Shown: positions 1 to 11,300 of the stretch, piece by piece
How positions within the stretch are numbered: position 1 is the first letter of the stretch
How the letters are laid out: each line of letters begins with the position of its first letter
NCBI GenBank assembly: GCA_028583415.1
Contig: CM053275.1
Coordinates: 84,066,278-84,130,277, forward strand
Length of the DNA: 64,000 bases
Reading direction: 5' to 3'
From: Protea cynaroides
Taxonomy: Eukaryota; Streptophyta; Magnoliopsida; Proteales; Proteaceae
The notes under the pieces: generated by a model
Databases searched by the model: none
The model's input: the letters and a program-made list of their open reading frames with translations, nothing else
Told to the model about the DNA's origin: nothing
Position numbers and translations under genes: made by a program

Positions 1-202
1 AAAGCAAAATCTCGCGAGATCTCGCGAGAAATAGCGAAAAATAGCGAAAAATATCGAGATCTCGCGAGATCTCGGCGAGATCTCGGCGAGAACAGGTAAA
101 TGCCGAGACGAAAATGGTTATCGCCTCTGTTTTCGTCTCGGCTAGTGTCGAAACTAGCGAAAAAGGCAAGATCTCGAGATCTCGCCGAGATTTTAATCCA
201 TG
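1..202 (-). mobile_element. hAT element, right end (cut by window start)
   Basis: Nearly identical to 40631-40824, the right end of the complete hAT element in this window. It has the same CpG-rich subterminal gagatctcg repeats, the same ccgagacgaaaatggtt block, and the same end gattttaatccatg. The transposase side is outside the window. The 8 bp after it (203-210, gctggagc) should be its target duplication, but the left partner is not visible. Confidence 0.85.
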
Positions 203-1004
203 GCTGGAGCAGAATCCTGTGTAGTAGCCGGTGACACACCAATGGGCCCATATTTTTTAATTTCTATTGTTGGTCAACATTCCCCCCTTAAGCTGGAACA
301 TGCTCTAATTTGTAATAATAAATATGAACCGCAACACCGGTCTTCAAGTAATAACAATTCACGAACACCAAGTCGCATAGGTTCTTCCCAAATAAAACAG
401 GTAGTAGTAGTAAGCAGCAAATGTAGCTGTAGCAGTAGCAGTAGCAGTAGCAGCAGTAGTAGTAGTAGCAGTAGCAGTAGTAGCAGCACAATATATGTCA
501 CTGCGAATCAATTAGTCGAAGTAACACGGTATAGGTCATTGCGAACAATGTAGTAGTAGCAGCACAATATAGGTTACTGCGAACCAATAGCAAGAGCATC
601 AATAGTGGTGGCTGCACATTTAATGGAGAACCTTAAACGACTCTCAAAGCGACAACTCAGGTGATTGCTCTGATACCATGTAACAAAATAAAAAGAAAAG
701 ATGGAGAGAATCAATGTGTGTCTTGCTCCTCTCTTTGTAGCTTGTATTTATAGAAAATAGAAAACAACTATTAGATAGGATCTAGGGCTTTACAAGGCAG
801 AGTCCTAGTCACAAACTAAAGACAAAGTAAACTTAAAATAGGAAAAGGAAACTAACAAGCCTAATTGGTAAAGGAAACTAATAGAGCAAACTAATAAACT
901 AACTAGGAGTCCATATACTAATAAGAGTCCAAGTCCTAGAAACTAGCACTAACTACTTTGATTAAGTCAAAGCAGTGTATGGTTACAATTTTATTACACT
1001 AACA
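203..1004 (-). mobile_element. TRIM-like LTR retroelement, 5' LTR plus internal part
   Basis: On the minus strand there is an LTR (679-1004) beginning TGTTAGTGTAATAAAA and ending TTTTGTTACA. It is followed directly by the initiator tRNA-Met primer site TGGTATCAGAGC (rc at 667-678). The interior is short, non-coding and rich in GTA/GCA trinucleotides (about 400-490). A purine tract (rc of the run of c near 283-290) is followed by sequence unlike the 5' LTR, so the 3' end is from another family or rearranged. The hAT element abuts it on the left. Confidence 0.7.
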
Positions 1005-1049
1005 CAAACCAAACACCCTCATCCAATATAAGTAAAGGCTTTGCATGAC

Positions 1050-1605
1050 GGCCCTTATCAACTCCAGCCAACCTACATAAGATAAAAGTCTAGCTTTCCA
1101 TAATTGAAGCTTCTTTAAAGGCGGTCCAAGATAAGTGTGCAATGGTGGGTTGATAATTTAGTCGATATAAGGAGTCCGAAGTATTTAACTGGGAGGTGAC
1201 GCGAGGAAAACCCTGAAGTTCTGCTAAAGTGCTCCCTGGAGTTCTCATCAATCCTTGTAGGCCTTTCCAGGCTGCCAGAAAAATGGAAGACTTTTGTCTG
1301 TTGATAAAAAGGCCGGACAAGGCTCCAAACTCCTTAAGAGAGTTAAGGATAGAGTTCATTGATTTCACATTTGCTTTGGAGAAGATCATAATATTGTCTG
1401 CAAAAGCTAGATGGGTCAGCTTGGTTGACTTGCCCTTGGGAACCAGTCAATGAGACTTTGTTCCGATTTGCTCTGAAGGCTCCAAGAAAGAACCTTCATA
1501 ATAAGAGTGAAAATGTAGGGGGACATGGGACACCCTTGCCTTAGCCCTCGTGAGCTGTTGAAGAACCCCACTGGACTTCCATTAACTAGGATTAATATCT
1601 ACATG
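1050..1605 (-). pseudogene. LINE (non-LTR) reverse transcriptase fragment
   Basis: The minus-strand translation shows the LINE RT order: GSPVGFFNSSRGLRQGCPMS, then YIFTLI, then HLAFADNIMIFSKANVKS and SGLFINRQKSSIF. The catalytic FADD motif reads FADN, and the frame shifts between blocks, so the fragment is dead. Neither the 5' ORF1/endonuclease nor a poly(A) tail is seen. It is an old truncated insertion in the intron upstream of the first visible NOT1 exon. Confidence 0.85.
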
Positions 1606-1687
1606 CATTGATTGACTACAAATGCATACAGTAATATATCCATGGACTCAAGACCTAGTCAATGTGTCGTTGAAGCACAACCTATCA

Positions 1688-4215
1688 TGTCACACCCCAA
1701 AATACCGGCCTGAAAATTTTTTTGGGATACGACTGGATCAACACTTTAGTTTGGATGTGATCCCACCAGTACCTCATAAGCGGTGCATATACATATGAAC
1801 CATCACCAACACAATGCCACAAACACAATTTAGAGTAATAAATAGCGGAAGATAACTAGATAACCATGAGCACATTAATGATAATTATAGTAATATCAAT
1901 GTATTATATCCTTTAAATGATGTTCATCAACTAACTCCATAAACCAAAACCTTAAAGTAGCATCGCCCTATAAACTATGGGCTATCTAAACATAATAAAA
2001 TAATCCAAAAGACAGAAATAAAAGAAAACTGTTTATTGTTCCAGAACTCTTCAAGAAAAACTATCCATTGAAGATATACGCATCACATTCGCGGTCGACA
2101 TCGTATGCTTCGTCCTCATACGGTATTCCGCCTAGTTGGGCCAATTGAGAGATTGCGGGTGCGTTCAAATAATCCGCAACCGTGGTACCTACAACATCAT
2201 CTAAAAAGAATGGCGTATGCGAGGGTCTGCTCTCCAACATGAACTCAGTGAGAAATAGACAGACAAGTAAACAAGTATGCATGATCAGTTTATTACACAC
2301 AACAATGCAGTAGTCAGGTATCATGTATGCTAGTGTGTTATGGTAAGGCCTAGCCACACTTCCCAGAAGCTGACTACAACCTCCATGCACGGGAGTGTTG
2401 GATACTCACTAGCCTACTCCAATAACCCTGGTGCTCCCATACGACATCCCAATTAGAATGGTGATAGGGTAGCAAGTTTGGCCAGTGACGCCTCCAACGA
2501 ACACTGCTGACCCTTTCCCCCTCATCACTCCACTTTACCAGTACCTGACCCCTTACTGGCTAGGGTTGCATACAAGAGTAGTGCCACTAATCAAATCCTA
2601 CATGTCATCCGATATATCCCTCTCACCAATCCCAATAGGAATCCCAAACTATCCTTCCCCCCCTCCCCCCAAAAGATGCTATCATCCTGCTAGGGGTGAG
2701 TAACATACTTGTCAATAATTGCTTAACATGTTGGGTTCAGCGGTCCTCGACTGTTTCACCACTATCTATCAGATTACAGTCACAGACATTCACACATCAA
2801 TCATATATTATGATGCAAATGCATGCACAAAGCAGTTATTGGATGATATGTTATCACACAAGCATGTGGCATAGCAATCATATATTGAAACACTCCAAAA
2901 ATCATTAGGGGTTCTGTTCCTCACCTAATATCACGTAATTTTGGTTTCCCAAGCCTGTATAATGAGTGTTCCTAACGTGCTCTACACTTATATAAAGTGT
3001 GGGAACATAGGTTATGATTTCTATATTATCTTTTCATCAGTTTATCGGGGTCTGGGGCTAGCTGGTCGGTGTCCCGGTTGCGACTATTGCATCTGCCACA
3101 TCTTTCGACAAAGACCATAACTTTTTGCCAAGAGTTAGTTGCTGAGTCAGTCGGTATAGTATCGACAGCCCCATCATCCAACTACCTCCAAAGACTTTTT
3201 TGGGATTGGTTGGTCGCTACGCTGGTCCCTACTGTGTATCGTCCGGTGTATCGACCGACTCCTTCTCTAAGGTCAATTAATGGTCTACCAGATTAGAATT
3301 TTCTTATAACTTTAGTCCCTACCTTGTTAGCTTAATGTCGTATAGTGGTAGGATACCTCTTATGTATATGTACTATCATAACAAGCATGAAATCCAATAT
3401 TAAATCTAGGTCATTCATTGGGAATATGTATCTCCAATATCAAGAAGCGATACTAATTCCATTATTGATGGAGAGTGAGTATTCATCACTTCTGATTTAA
3501 GTCATTCGATGGAACATTGAGTTTTGCATTAGAATTTATAGAAGTTAAGGGTTTTACTGACGATGGCTTGATCAATGCTGATTGGCGGTGTACGTCATTG
3601 GCAATTCTCCCCACATAAGTGCTGCAAAGCTTCACCTTCTTCCCCTCCTTCCTCCCTTTCTCTTGAGAACGCGTCAGAGTTTTCTGAGACTGATACGTAC
3701 TCAGAAGAGGGTGAAAAGGTAGGGTTTTATTCTATTAAGGTTTCCTTGTTGGGGTAGAACTCCTAGTTTGAATGGGGAACTCCTAGGGAGTTGCCAAGTG
3801 GCAAGAATTTGAACTAGAGAGGGACTCCTTCCATTCTACAATTCCAAAATAGTTAGGATGGGCGTGGGCCCCTTCTAGATTCATCTATGAGTCATGGGAA
3901 GATCCTAAATAGTCTCCCAAAACGAAACCAACTGTTATTCTCGAGAACAGGTCTATTTTTGGCCTGGCCGGTCGATGGTACCGGTCCTTGTACTATCGGG
4001 ATTCCCGATCGCCTAGTAGCGACTGGCTCCCCTTTAAGTTACATCTTAATGCATAGTTAGAAAAAGTCTAAGGGTTTAAAGGGTACCCGTCGCCTTGGTC
4101 CTCAATTTGGTATTGAATCGGGTTCAGCTACGGTGGAAAACCTTGGCACGAAAGAAAATCCGAGTTAGGCCGGGTTTTCTGGGTGCGGGTCAAGTGTTTA
4201 AATTTGAGAGGTTTA
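1688..4215. repeat. Unclassified repeat-like stretch
   Basis: It begins with tgtcacacccc, a start seen in plant LTRs, and holds only short meaningless frames. The 5 bp before it (tatca, 1683-1687) recur at 4216-4220, which could be a target duplication of one insertion. However, the inner end ggttta is not the usual CA and tatca also occurs in a TCA microsatellite. No coding domain was recognised. Confidence 0.35.
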
Positions 4216-5016
4216 TATCATCATCATCACTATTAAGTGTTTGAGTCTGAACCACCCAATGATTCTATTCATTTGCAGTTCATGTGTTTTAGATGTGTAA
4301 CATTTCTGGGTATAAGCTACCAACCTCAGGTATGAAAGCACACTATTGAGGTTGTGTTTTTGCTTCAAATAAAAAGTAATGCTTATAGAACACACTGAAA
4401 TTAGTGCCAGTTTGTTAACAGTTGTGGAGTTGTAACAACAGAAGTTGAAAATGCTTCACTGTGCATTGTCAATTGTTGGGCTCACATTGATCATGCTTTA
4501 TTCTTCATTGATACTAATGTTCTGTTCTATGTATAACCAACCCAACCTGTCCACTGCCTACTGTTAAGATGTATTATTGGGCATGTTGGGATCAAATAGC
4601 TCTAAAGTTCTATACAGTATGACTTGTTTTTGTTCATATTTAAGCCTTTTCTAAGCCTTATATGATTTTTTGTTTTCATTTAATTGAGACCTTCCATTTG
4701 TATTTGTTGAGATATATTTGATGAATACAAGGTACCAATAATGCACCTAGTATAAAATCAACATCATTTACTACTAGGACTTACTGCACTTGGAGCTGAA
4801 TATTCTGTTTTAGAATAGTGATAAGAGTAATTTTGACTGTTTTATTTTCTGGACCCATTTGTTAGTCAAAACTAAATGTAAGTTTTAAATCATATTTGTT
4901 GCCTGCAATCCAATATTATCAATTTTGCTTTTGCCTTTGTTCTGTGATCTTCTATTCATCACTTAAAGCTCTTATGCGTGCTTTCTGGTTCATTCTATTC
5001 ATTTTTTTTCCTGTAG
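4216..5016. other. Intron, no element recognised
   Basis: AT-rich intron sequence directly before the first visible NOT1 exon. It ends in a pyrimidine tract and ctgtag acceptor. I see no coding sequence or repeat structure here. Confidence 0.6.
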
Positions 5017-5317
5017 TTTACCAAGTATGGAAGTGAGGGAAGCATATTGCTGCTCCAGACTTGCTTGGATCACATAAATTTTCATGGTGGGGACATGCAG
5101 AACATGCAGCTGAAACCAGATTTTCTTGTTGCGATCTTTAGATATTTGTTGGATAAACCAAATTTCAGTACAGTATTTTGTGAAGCATTAAGAAATACAT
5201 CCATCAATGAGGCTTTTCTTGGAGATTTTTGTAATGCATTACGCTTTTTGGTGTCTGAGAAGATTGGCATTGGTCTTGCTTTGTCAGATTCAGAAAATCT
5301 TGATATCAGGACCTGCG
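5017..5317 (+). CDS. NOT1: NOT1 exon a (first visible)
   Basis: The acceptor ctgtag ends at 5016 and the donor gtaggt starts at 5318. The exon encodes FTKYGSEGSILLLQTC through DSENLDIRTC plus one base of the next codon (Gly). It matches the region just after the NOT1 N-terminus. There is no ATG before it in frame, so an upstream exon is required. Confidence 0.93.
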
Positions 5318-8300
5318 GTAGGTTGGATTACTTATTATGGAGAGATTTATGAAGCACCAACATCTCTAAACTTTGATGATCCTTCTGCATTTACGCATCT
5401 GTTTTTGCTTTCCATTACATTGAATATACTTTTTCCTGTTTCCCAGGTCAAAACTTCTGCATGTCACAGATTGAAGAATTGTGTGCTCTTCCAACATCTG
5501 TTGATTCTCATGGACAAATTCAGAATATTGTCATGTTTCTACATCGGTCTGAGGGCCTTGCTAAGCATGTGGATTCGTTTATGAGGATGTTATCCTTATT
5601 GCAATTGAAAGACAAGAATTCTTTTTTATTAGATCCATTTCTTTCAGATGATTTTCGTGGGGCTGATTCTTTGAGGTACTCATCTTTTCCCTGAATGTCT
5701 ATATTCTGTTTCAGTTACCATTCTGTTTATGCTTGTGTTTATTGTTTTTCCGGATACAAAGTTACAAACTCCTTTTTATATTAACACTTTTGGTACTTTC
5801 AATACAGGCATTTGGATCTATTCTATGAATCCAATGAAAGTGATTTTGATGCCGTTCTAGCAGAGATTGAAAAGGAAATTAGCATGGCAGATGTTATGAA
5901 GGAACTTGGCTATGGATTCACTATTAATGTGTCGCATTGCAAAGAAGTTTTATCTCTTTTTCAACCACTGACCGAGGGGACTATTTCCCAGGTACTTAGC
6001 ACAATTGCACGAACTCATTCTTGTCTTGAGGACAGCCAAAACACATATTCAATATTCTGCTCTGCACTTAGTGGCAGCTCGGTACCTGATTCATCATGTT
6101 TGAACTCCTGGAATGTTGATATCCTAGTAGATTCAATTAAACAACTTGTGAGTTCTTAATCTCAGTCTTTTCAATGCTTTATTGGTTCTATTTTTCCCTT
6201 GATTACAGCAATTGGAATTATGATGCGGTCAGAAAGTTTAGTTAAGCATGTCATTGGTTTTTAACTATGATGTTCTTATCTTCAGGCTCCAGGAACGAAT
6301 TGGGTCAGTGTTATGGAGAACCTGGACCATGAGGGGTTCTATTTCCCCAATGAAGAGGCGTTCTCTTTTTTCATGTCTGTTTATGCAAATGCATGCCAGG
6401 TACGCTTTATAATAAAAAGTATCATTCCAATATCAGGGCGTACCCAGTGCACGGGGCTCCAACCACTGCCGGGTCTGGGTACGAGCAGTTGTAGGCAGCC
6501 TTAGTGCCCTACCCCACTTTGTGGTGAGGCTGTTTCTTGATTTGAACCCACAACCACCAGGTCGCGATGGAGCATCCTTACCATTGCACCAGGGCTCATT
6601 CTGATATCAGATTGCCCAGGGTTTAGTGCTTCATCTAAGCAGCAGCAAAAAATAGCACAAGAGGAGCATTAAACAATAGAGGATATCTTAAGTTGATTTT
6701 CTATATCTGGAAGTCTTAAAAGTATGAAGCTTTAAAATGAAATATTTTCTGTTCAGTTAGAACTCAGTGAGTAAAATGTGACTGCAGGATCCGTTCCCAC
6801 TACATGCTATTTGTGGGTCTGTGTGGAAGAATGCTGAAGGGCAGCTATCTTTCCTAAGATACGCAGTTTCCGCACCACCTGAAATATTCACCTTTGCACA
6901 TTCTGCAAGGCAGTTGGTATTAATCTGCACCAACTCCAGCCTGATCTTATGTTGTACAATTTGCTGTTTGGCTGATCAGAGTTGCCAATTTTTCTTGCAG
7001 GCATTTGTAGATGCAATACATGGTCATAAGCTTCCAGAGGGAAGTGCAAAACAGGTGTGGTTATGTCTTGACCTTTTGGAGGTGCTATGTAACCTAGCTG
7101 AGAGAGGTCATGCTGGCTCTGTGAAAAAAATTCTTGAGTATCCACTTAAAAATTGCCCTGAGATCTTGCTTCTTGGGATGGCCCATGTTAATGTATGTTC
7201 TAGTCCACATATACAGTTGATTTTTTAAGTTATTTTTTTTAGAGAGAGTTCGAAAGGTTGATCAAAATTTGTTTTATCATGGCAGACTGCATTTAACATT
7301 CTCCAATACGAAGTATCTTCAACTGTTCTTCCCATGATAATTGGCAATACAATGAAAAGTGGAGTGTTTTTTCATCTATGGCATGTTAATCCTAATCTTT
7401 TGGTTCGTGGATTTATAGACATCCATTTTGCTGATCCTGAAAATATGACCAGAATTCTGGAAATTTGCCAAGAGCTGAAGGTAAAATGAGGGTTTATTCC
7501 CAAGGTTGTATAGATTTTACTGTTTGAATAGTTAGCTGGAGGAAGTTAATTATATTCTTTGGTTTCAATGTTGTGTTTCCTTTAGGTTTCAAGTATCTCA
7601 TAGCATCTGCATGATTTCTTTTAATTACAAATTTTTTTTCCTTTGTCAACATTTTAGATTGCTGCTTCTCTTTACTCTTTAAATTCTGTCTTTAGGATTC
7701 TTGTACTCAGAACTACAATTTACATGATAAGCCTCTTTACTCTCCTCTGAATTATTTATGCGGTACACTTCTGTTCCATTTATGTGTATGCTGGATTCCA
7801 TGGGTGCCCTGTAATGAGCACTGCACACAAACATGGATGTACTATATTAATAGGATTACTGGATTTCTGTCGTGGATACTTTAGTATGTCTACAGTCTAT
7901 ATTCTCCCAGAGTCCTGGATCAAGTAGATATGTAGATGTTATCCACTGTCTGGTGGTTATATATCATGTAACAGTTACCAGGAATTTGATATGAAACCTT
8001 AAGGTCCCATAGGGTGAGCACTGTTGATGTTGTTATCTTTAAGGGTATAGGTTCTTTCTTGCTTCTTCTTCTTTTTATTTTTTTATTTATTTTTTCAGAT
8101 TTGTACTGCAATAAAGCCAGATCGTGTACCATTGTTTCTGTTTGTTTAGGGGGCTTTGACCCTTTCTCTCTCAATATAATTATGGTGGTTATCTCCAAAG
8201 AAAATGGATAGTAAATTGAGGATGGAGCTTCCCCGGCAAGCTCCACAGTTAAAAGTATCATGGAGGCTGACATGGCAGTTGTAAACTGTAGCTGAGTTTG

Positions 8301-11300
8301 TTTGTTTGCTTGTTTCTCGTGTTCCTTTCTTTTATTCTTATAAGTGTTACTTCTTTTTTTTTTTTTTAGAAGTATTACTTCAAGGAAGAATAATGTTGTG
8401 GTAGGGTCATTCAGTGTATTAGATGAGTTTAATCTTGCCCATTTCTCTTTCTTGTTTGGTGATTGTGTAATGTAATGAGGGAAAATATGATATTATATGT
8501 GCATACATATATGCTGTCTTAGCTCAACAGACGAATGCTTGATATTCCATGTTTTGTTGTTCATATGTATTAAAACATCTTTCCAGAAAAGGGGAAAAAA
8601 GTTTGGGATTTAGAAATAAACCATGCATAGGCTGTTGCCATCTTGGTGCATGTCAAGAACCCTAGCCTAGGTTGCTTGTTGTTCCAACAGGATCAACACA
8701 CACCCTTTAGATGTCAAGTTGCCTAGGCCTTCCCTCGACAACATTGTCGTGTGTGATGGTTTACTATGCTGGTCTACACTGGTGTTGATCGCTTTAATTG
8801 TTTAATGCTGGGTATGTTAGTTCGTTGTGAGAAACATAACTTTGGGGTTTAAATATTTGAGTTGTAACATTGAAACATTGTCAATGCTGAATGTGTTGAT
8901 AGTTCTGTCAATTTGTGTATTGCTCTTCTCTTTGTAGCTTGTATTTCTAGAAAATAGAAAACAACTATTAGATAGGATATAAGACTCTACTATTCATAGT
9001 CCTAGTGACCTAGTCACAAATTAAAGAAAAAGTAAATTCAAAATAGGAAAAGGAAACTAACAAGCTTAATTGGTAAAGGAAACTAATAAATCAAACTAAT
9101 AAACTAATTAGGAGTTCATATACTAATAGGAGTCTAAGTCTTAAAAACTAGCAGTAACTGCATTAACTAAGTAAAAACAATGTACGGTTACAATTTTATT
9201 ACCTTAACACCCCCCTCAAGTTGGAGTATGGGGGAATGTGAGAGCTTCAGCTTGAAATAATGTAGCAGCGGAAGTAGCAGTTGTAGTAGTAGTAGTGGCA
9301 GCAATAGTAGTAGTAGTAGCACAGGATAGGTCACTGTGAAGTGTGAACCAAGTACTAGTGGCAGCACAGTATAGGTCACTGTGAACCAAATAGTAGTAGT
9401 AGTATAGTATAGGTCACTGTGAACCAAGTAGTAGCAGTAGCAGGAGTAGTAATATTGTAATAGTGGTGGCTACACACCTAACAGAGAACCTTAAACGATT
9501 TTCAAAATGGCAACCCATGGGATTGCTTTGATACCATATAATAAAATAGAAAAATAAGAGAAGATGGAGAGACTCAATGTGTGTATTGCTCCTCTCTTTG
9601 TAGATTGTATTTATATAAAATAGAAAACAACAATTAGATAGGATCTAGGACTTTACAAGTCAGAGTCCTAGTCACAAACTAAAGACTACGTAAACTCAAA
9701 GTAGAAAAAGGAACTAATAAGCCTAATTGGTAAAGGAAACTAATAAAGCAAATTAATAAACTAATTAGGAGTCCATATACTAATAGGAGTCCAAGTCCTA
9801 TAAACTAGCACTAACTACTTTATCTTATGCCTAAGTCAAAGTAGCGTACGATTACAATTTTATTTCGCTAACATGTATTTGTATTACGTTTATACCTTGC
9901 TGTGTTGTTTATGCAGTGTTTGTACTTACACATGTTCAATTTTGCAGATTGTATCAGCAGTATTGGACATTACACCTTTCTCATTCAGTATTAAACTGGC
10001 TGCCCTTGCTTCTCGGAAAGAGCACATAAATCTGGAGAATTGGTTGAATGATAATCTGTGCACACATAAGGATGTGTTTTTCGAGGTACTGTCTTTTCGT
10101 TTCTCTACATCATCTTCATTTCTCTGTTCTCCTCTCTGTCTCTCTGTAACTTTGACACAATGAGATTGCTATTAAGATATGCTTCAGGCTTTGCTATTGG
10201 CAATATTTTAACATTTATGATGCTACTTTCCAGGAGTGCCTCAAGTTCTTGAGGGAGATACCTCTTGACTCAGCAGAGGATCCTGCCAATCAGTTCCAGC
10301 ATTCTGGCGGTGTGGTGAATGCCTATTTGGAGTCAAATTTGACTTTTTTCAAGGTCCTAATGGCAAAATAGTCTGTATTTTTTTTTTCTATGTTTCATCA
10401 AATTGTAAATGAAGTCTATTTCATTTGTGTGTTGTGGTGGCCTCCATCCAGTTTTCATCTCCCTGTTTTGTTATTTCAGGTTCTTCAAGTTCATGCTTCA
10501 CAGATTACTTCTAATCAGCTTGCTGAGGAAATGAAGAAGTTGCATTTAGCATCCATGCATACTAATCCGAGACTGAGGAATGGTGGAGCTGCAGAGTCAG
10601 TATCTGATGGTTATGCAGATGATATTGAGGCAGAGGCCAACTTGTCCTTCCATCAAATGTTCTCTGGTCAGCTGACAATTGATGCAATGATTCAAATGCT
10701 TGCTCGCTTCAAGGAATCTCCTGATAGAAGGTTAAATATATAATTGGCTGCAAAGATTTTCTTTATTCCTGTTCACCTTCTAGGTTATTAAGACATCAAT
10801 ATTGGTCTGTGAGTCAGCACTTGCTGTGAGAATCATGTAGGTATATGTAGAAAACAGAAGTGTTGGTGTTTGATGTGAGGCGCTTTGAGCTTTGTTGCGT
10901 GGACTTGACATTCCCTGGCTGCTGAATTGCATGGTCATAGACTCATATGTGGGCAGATAGATGTTGCAATGGACAAGTCATTGGGGTTGGGGGTAGGGGG
11001 GGTTGGTTTGGGTGGGTTTAGCCCTTTGTCTAAGCCTTATTCATCGATCCTGTAACAAAATAGAAAAGGAAGGCTACCCAAGCACAGAACTGTGAGAGAG
11101 AGAGAGAGAGTGTGTGTAAATGGCCTCTCCTCCTACTGTTGTATATATAGAATTAAAAAAGGAGTAAAAATAGGACCTAGGACTCTCCAATTTACAAACC
11201 AACTAGGCAGGAAGATCTAGTCAACAAGACTAATTCCTAGTTTACTTAAGGCACAATCAGTAATGGACTTTTATTATTAAGCCAAACATAATAAAATAAA

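Noticed and set aside
200..553. ORF with a poly-serine run
   Set aside because: It reads through a GTA/GCA microsatellite in the interior of a TRIM-like element; the opposite strand gives poly-leucine. Not a gene.
2061..2390. 109-codon minus ORF
   Set aside because: No domain recognised and it lies in an unclassified repeat-like block; kept only as part of that block.
1..5016. Search for the NOT1 initiating exon
   Set aside because: No ATG exon with an NOT1-like N-terminus (an SxIRFLL-type start) and fitting donor was found, so it must lie upstream of the window.
6539..6591. tRNA gene on the minus strand
   Set aside because: A and B boxes are present but there is no cloverleaf; the context and flanking repeats fit a SINE.
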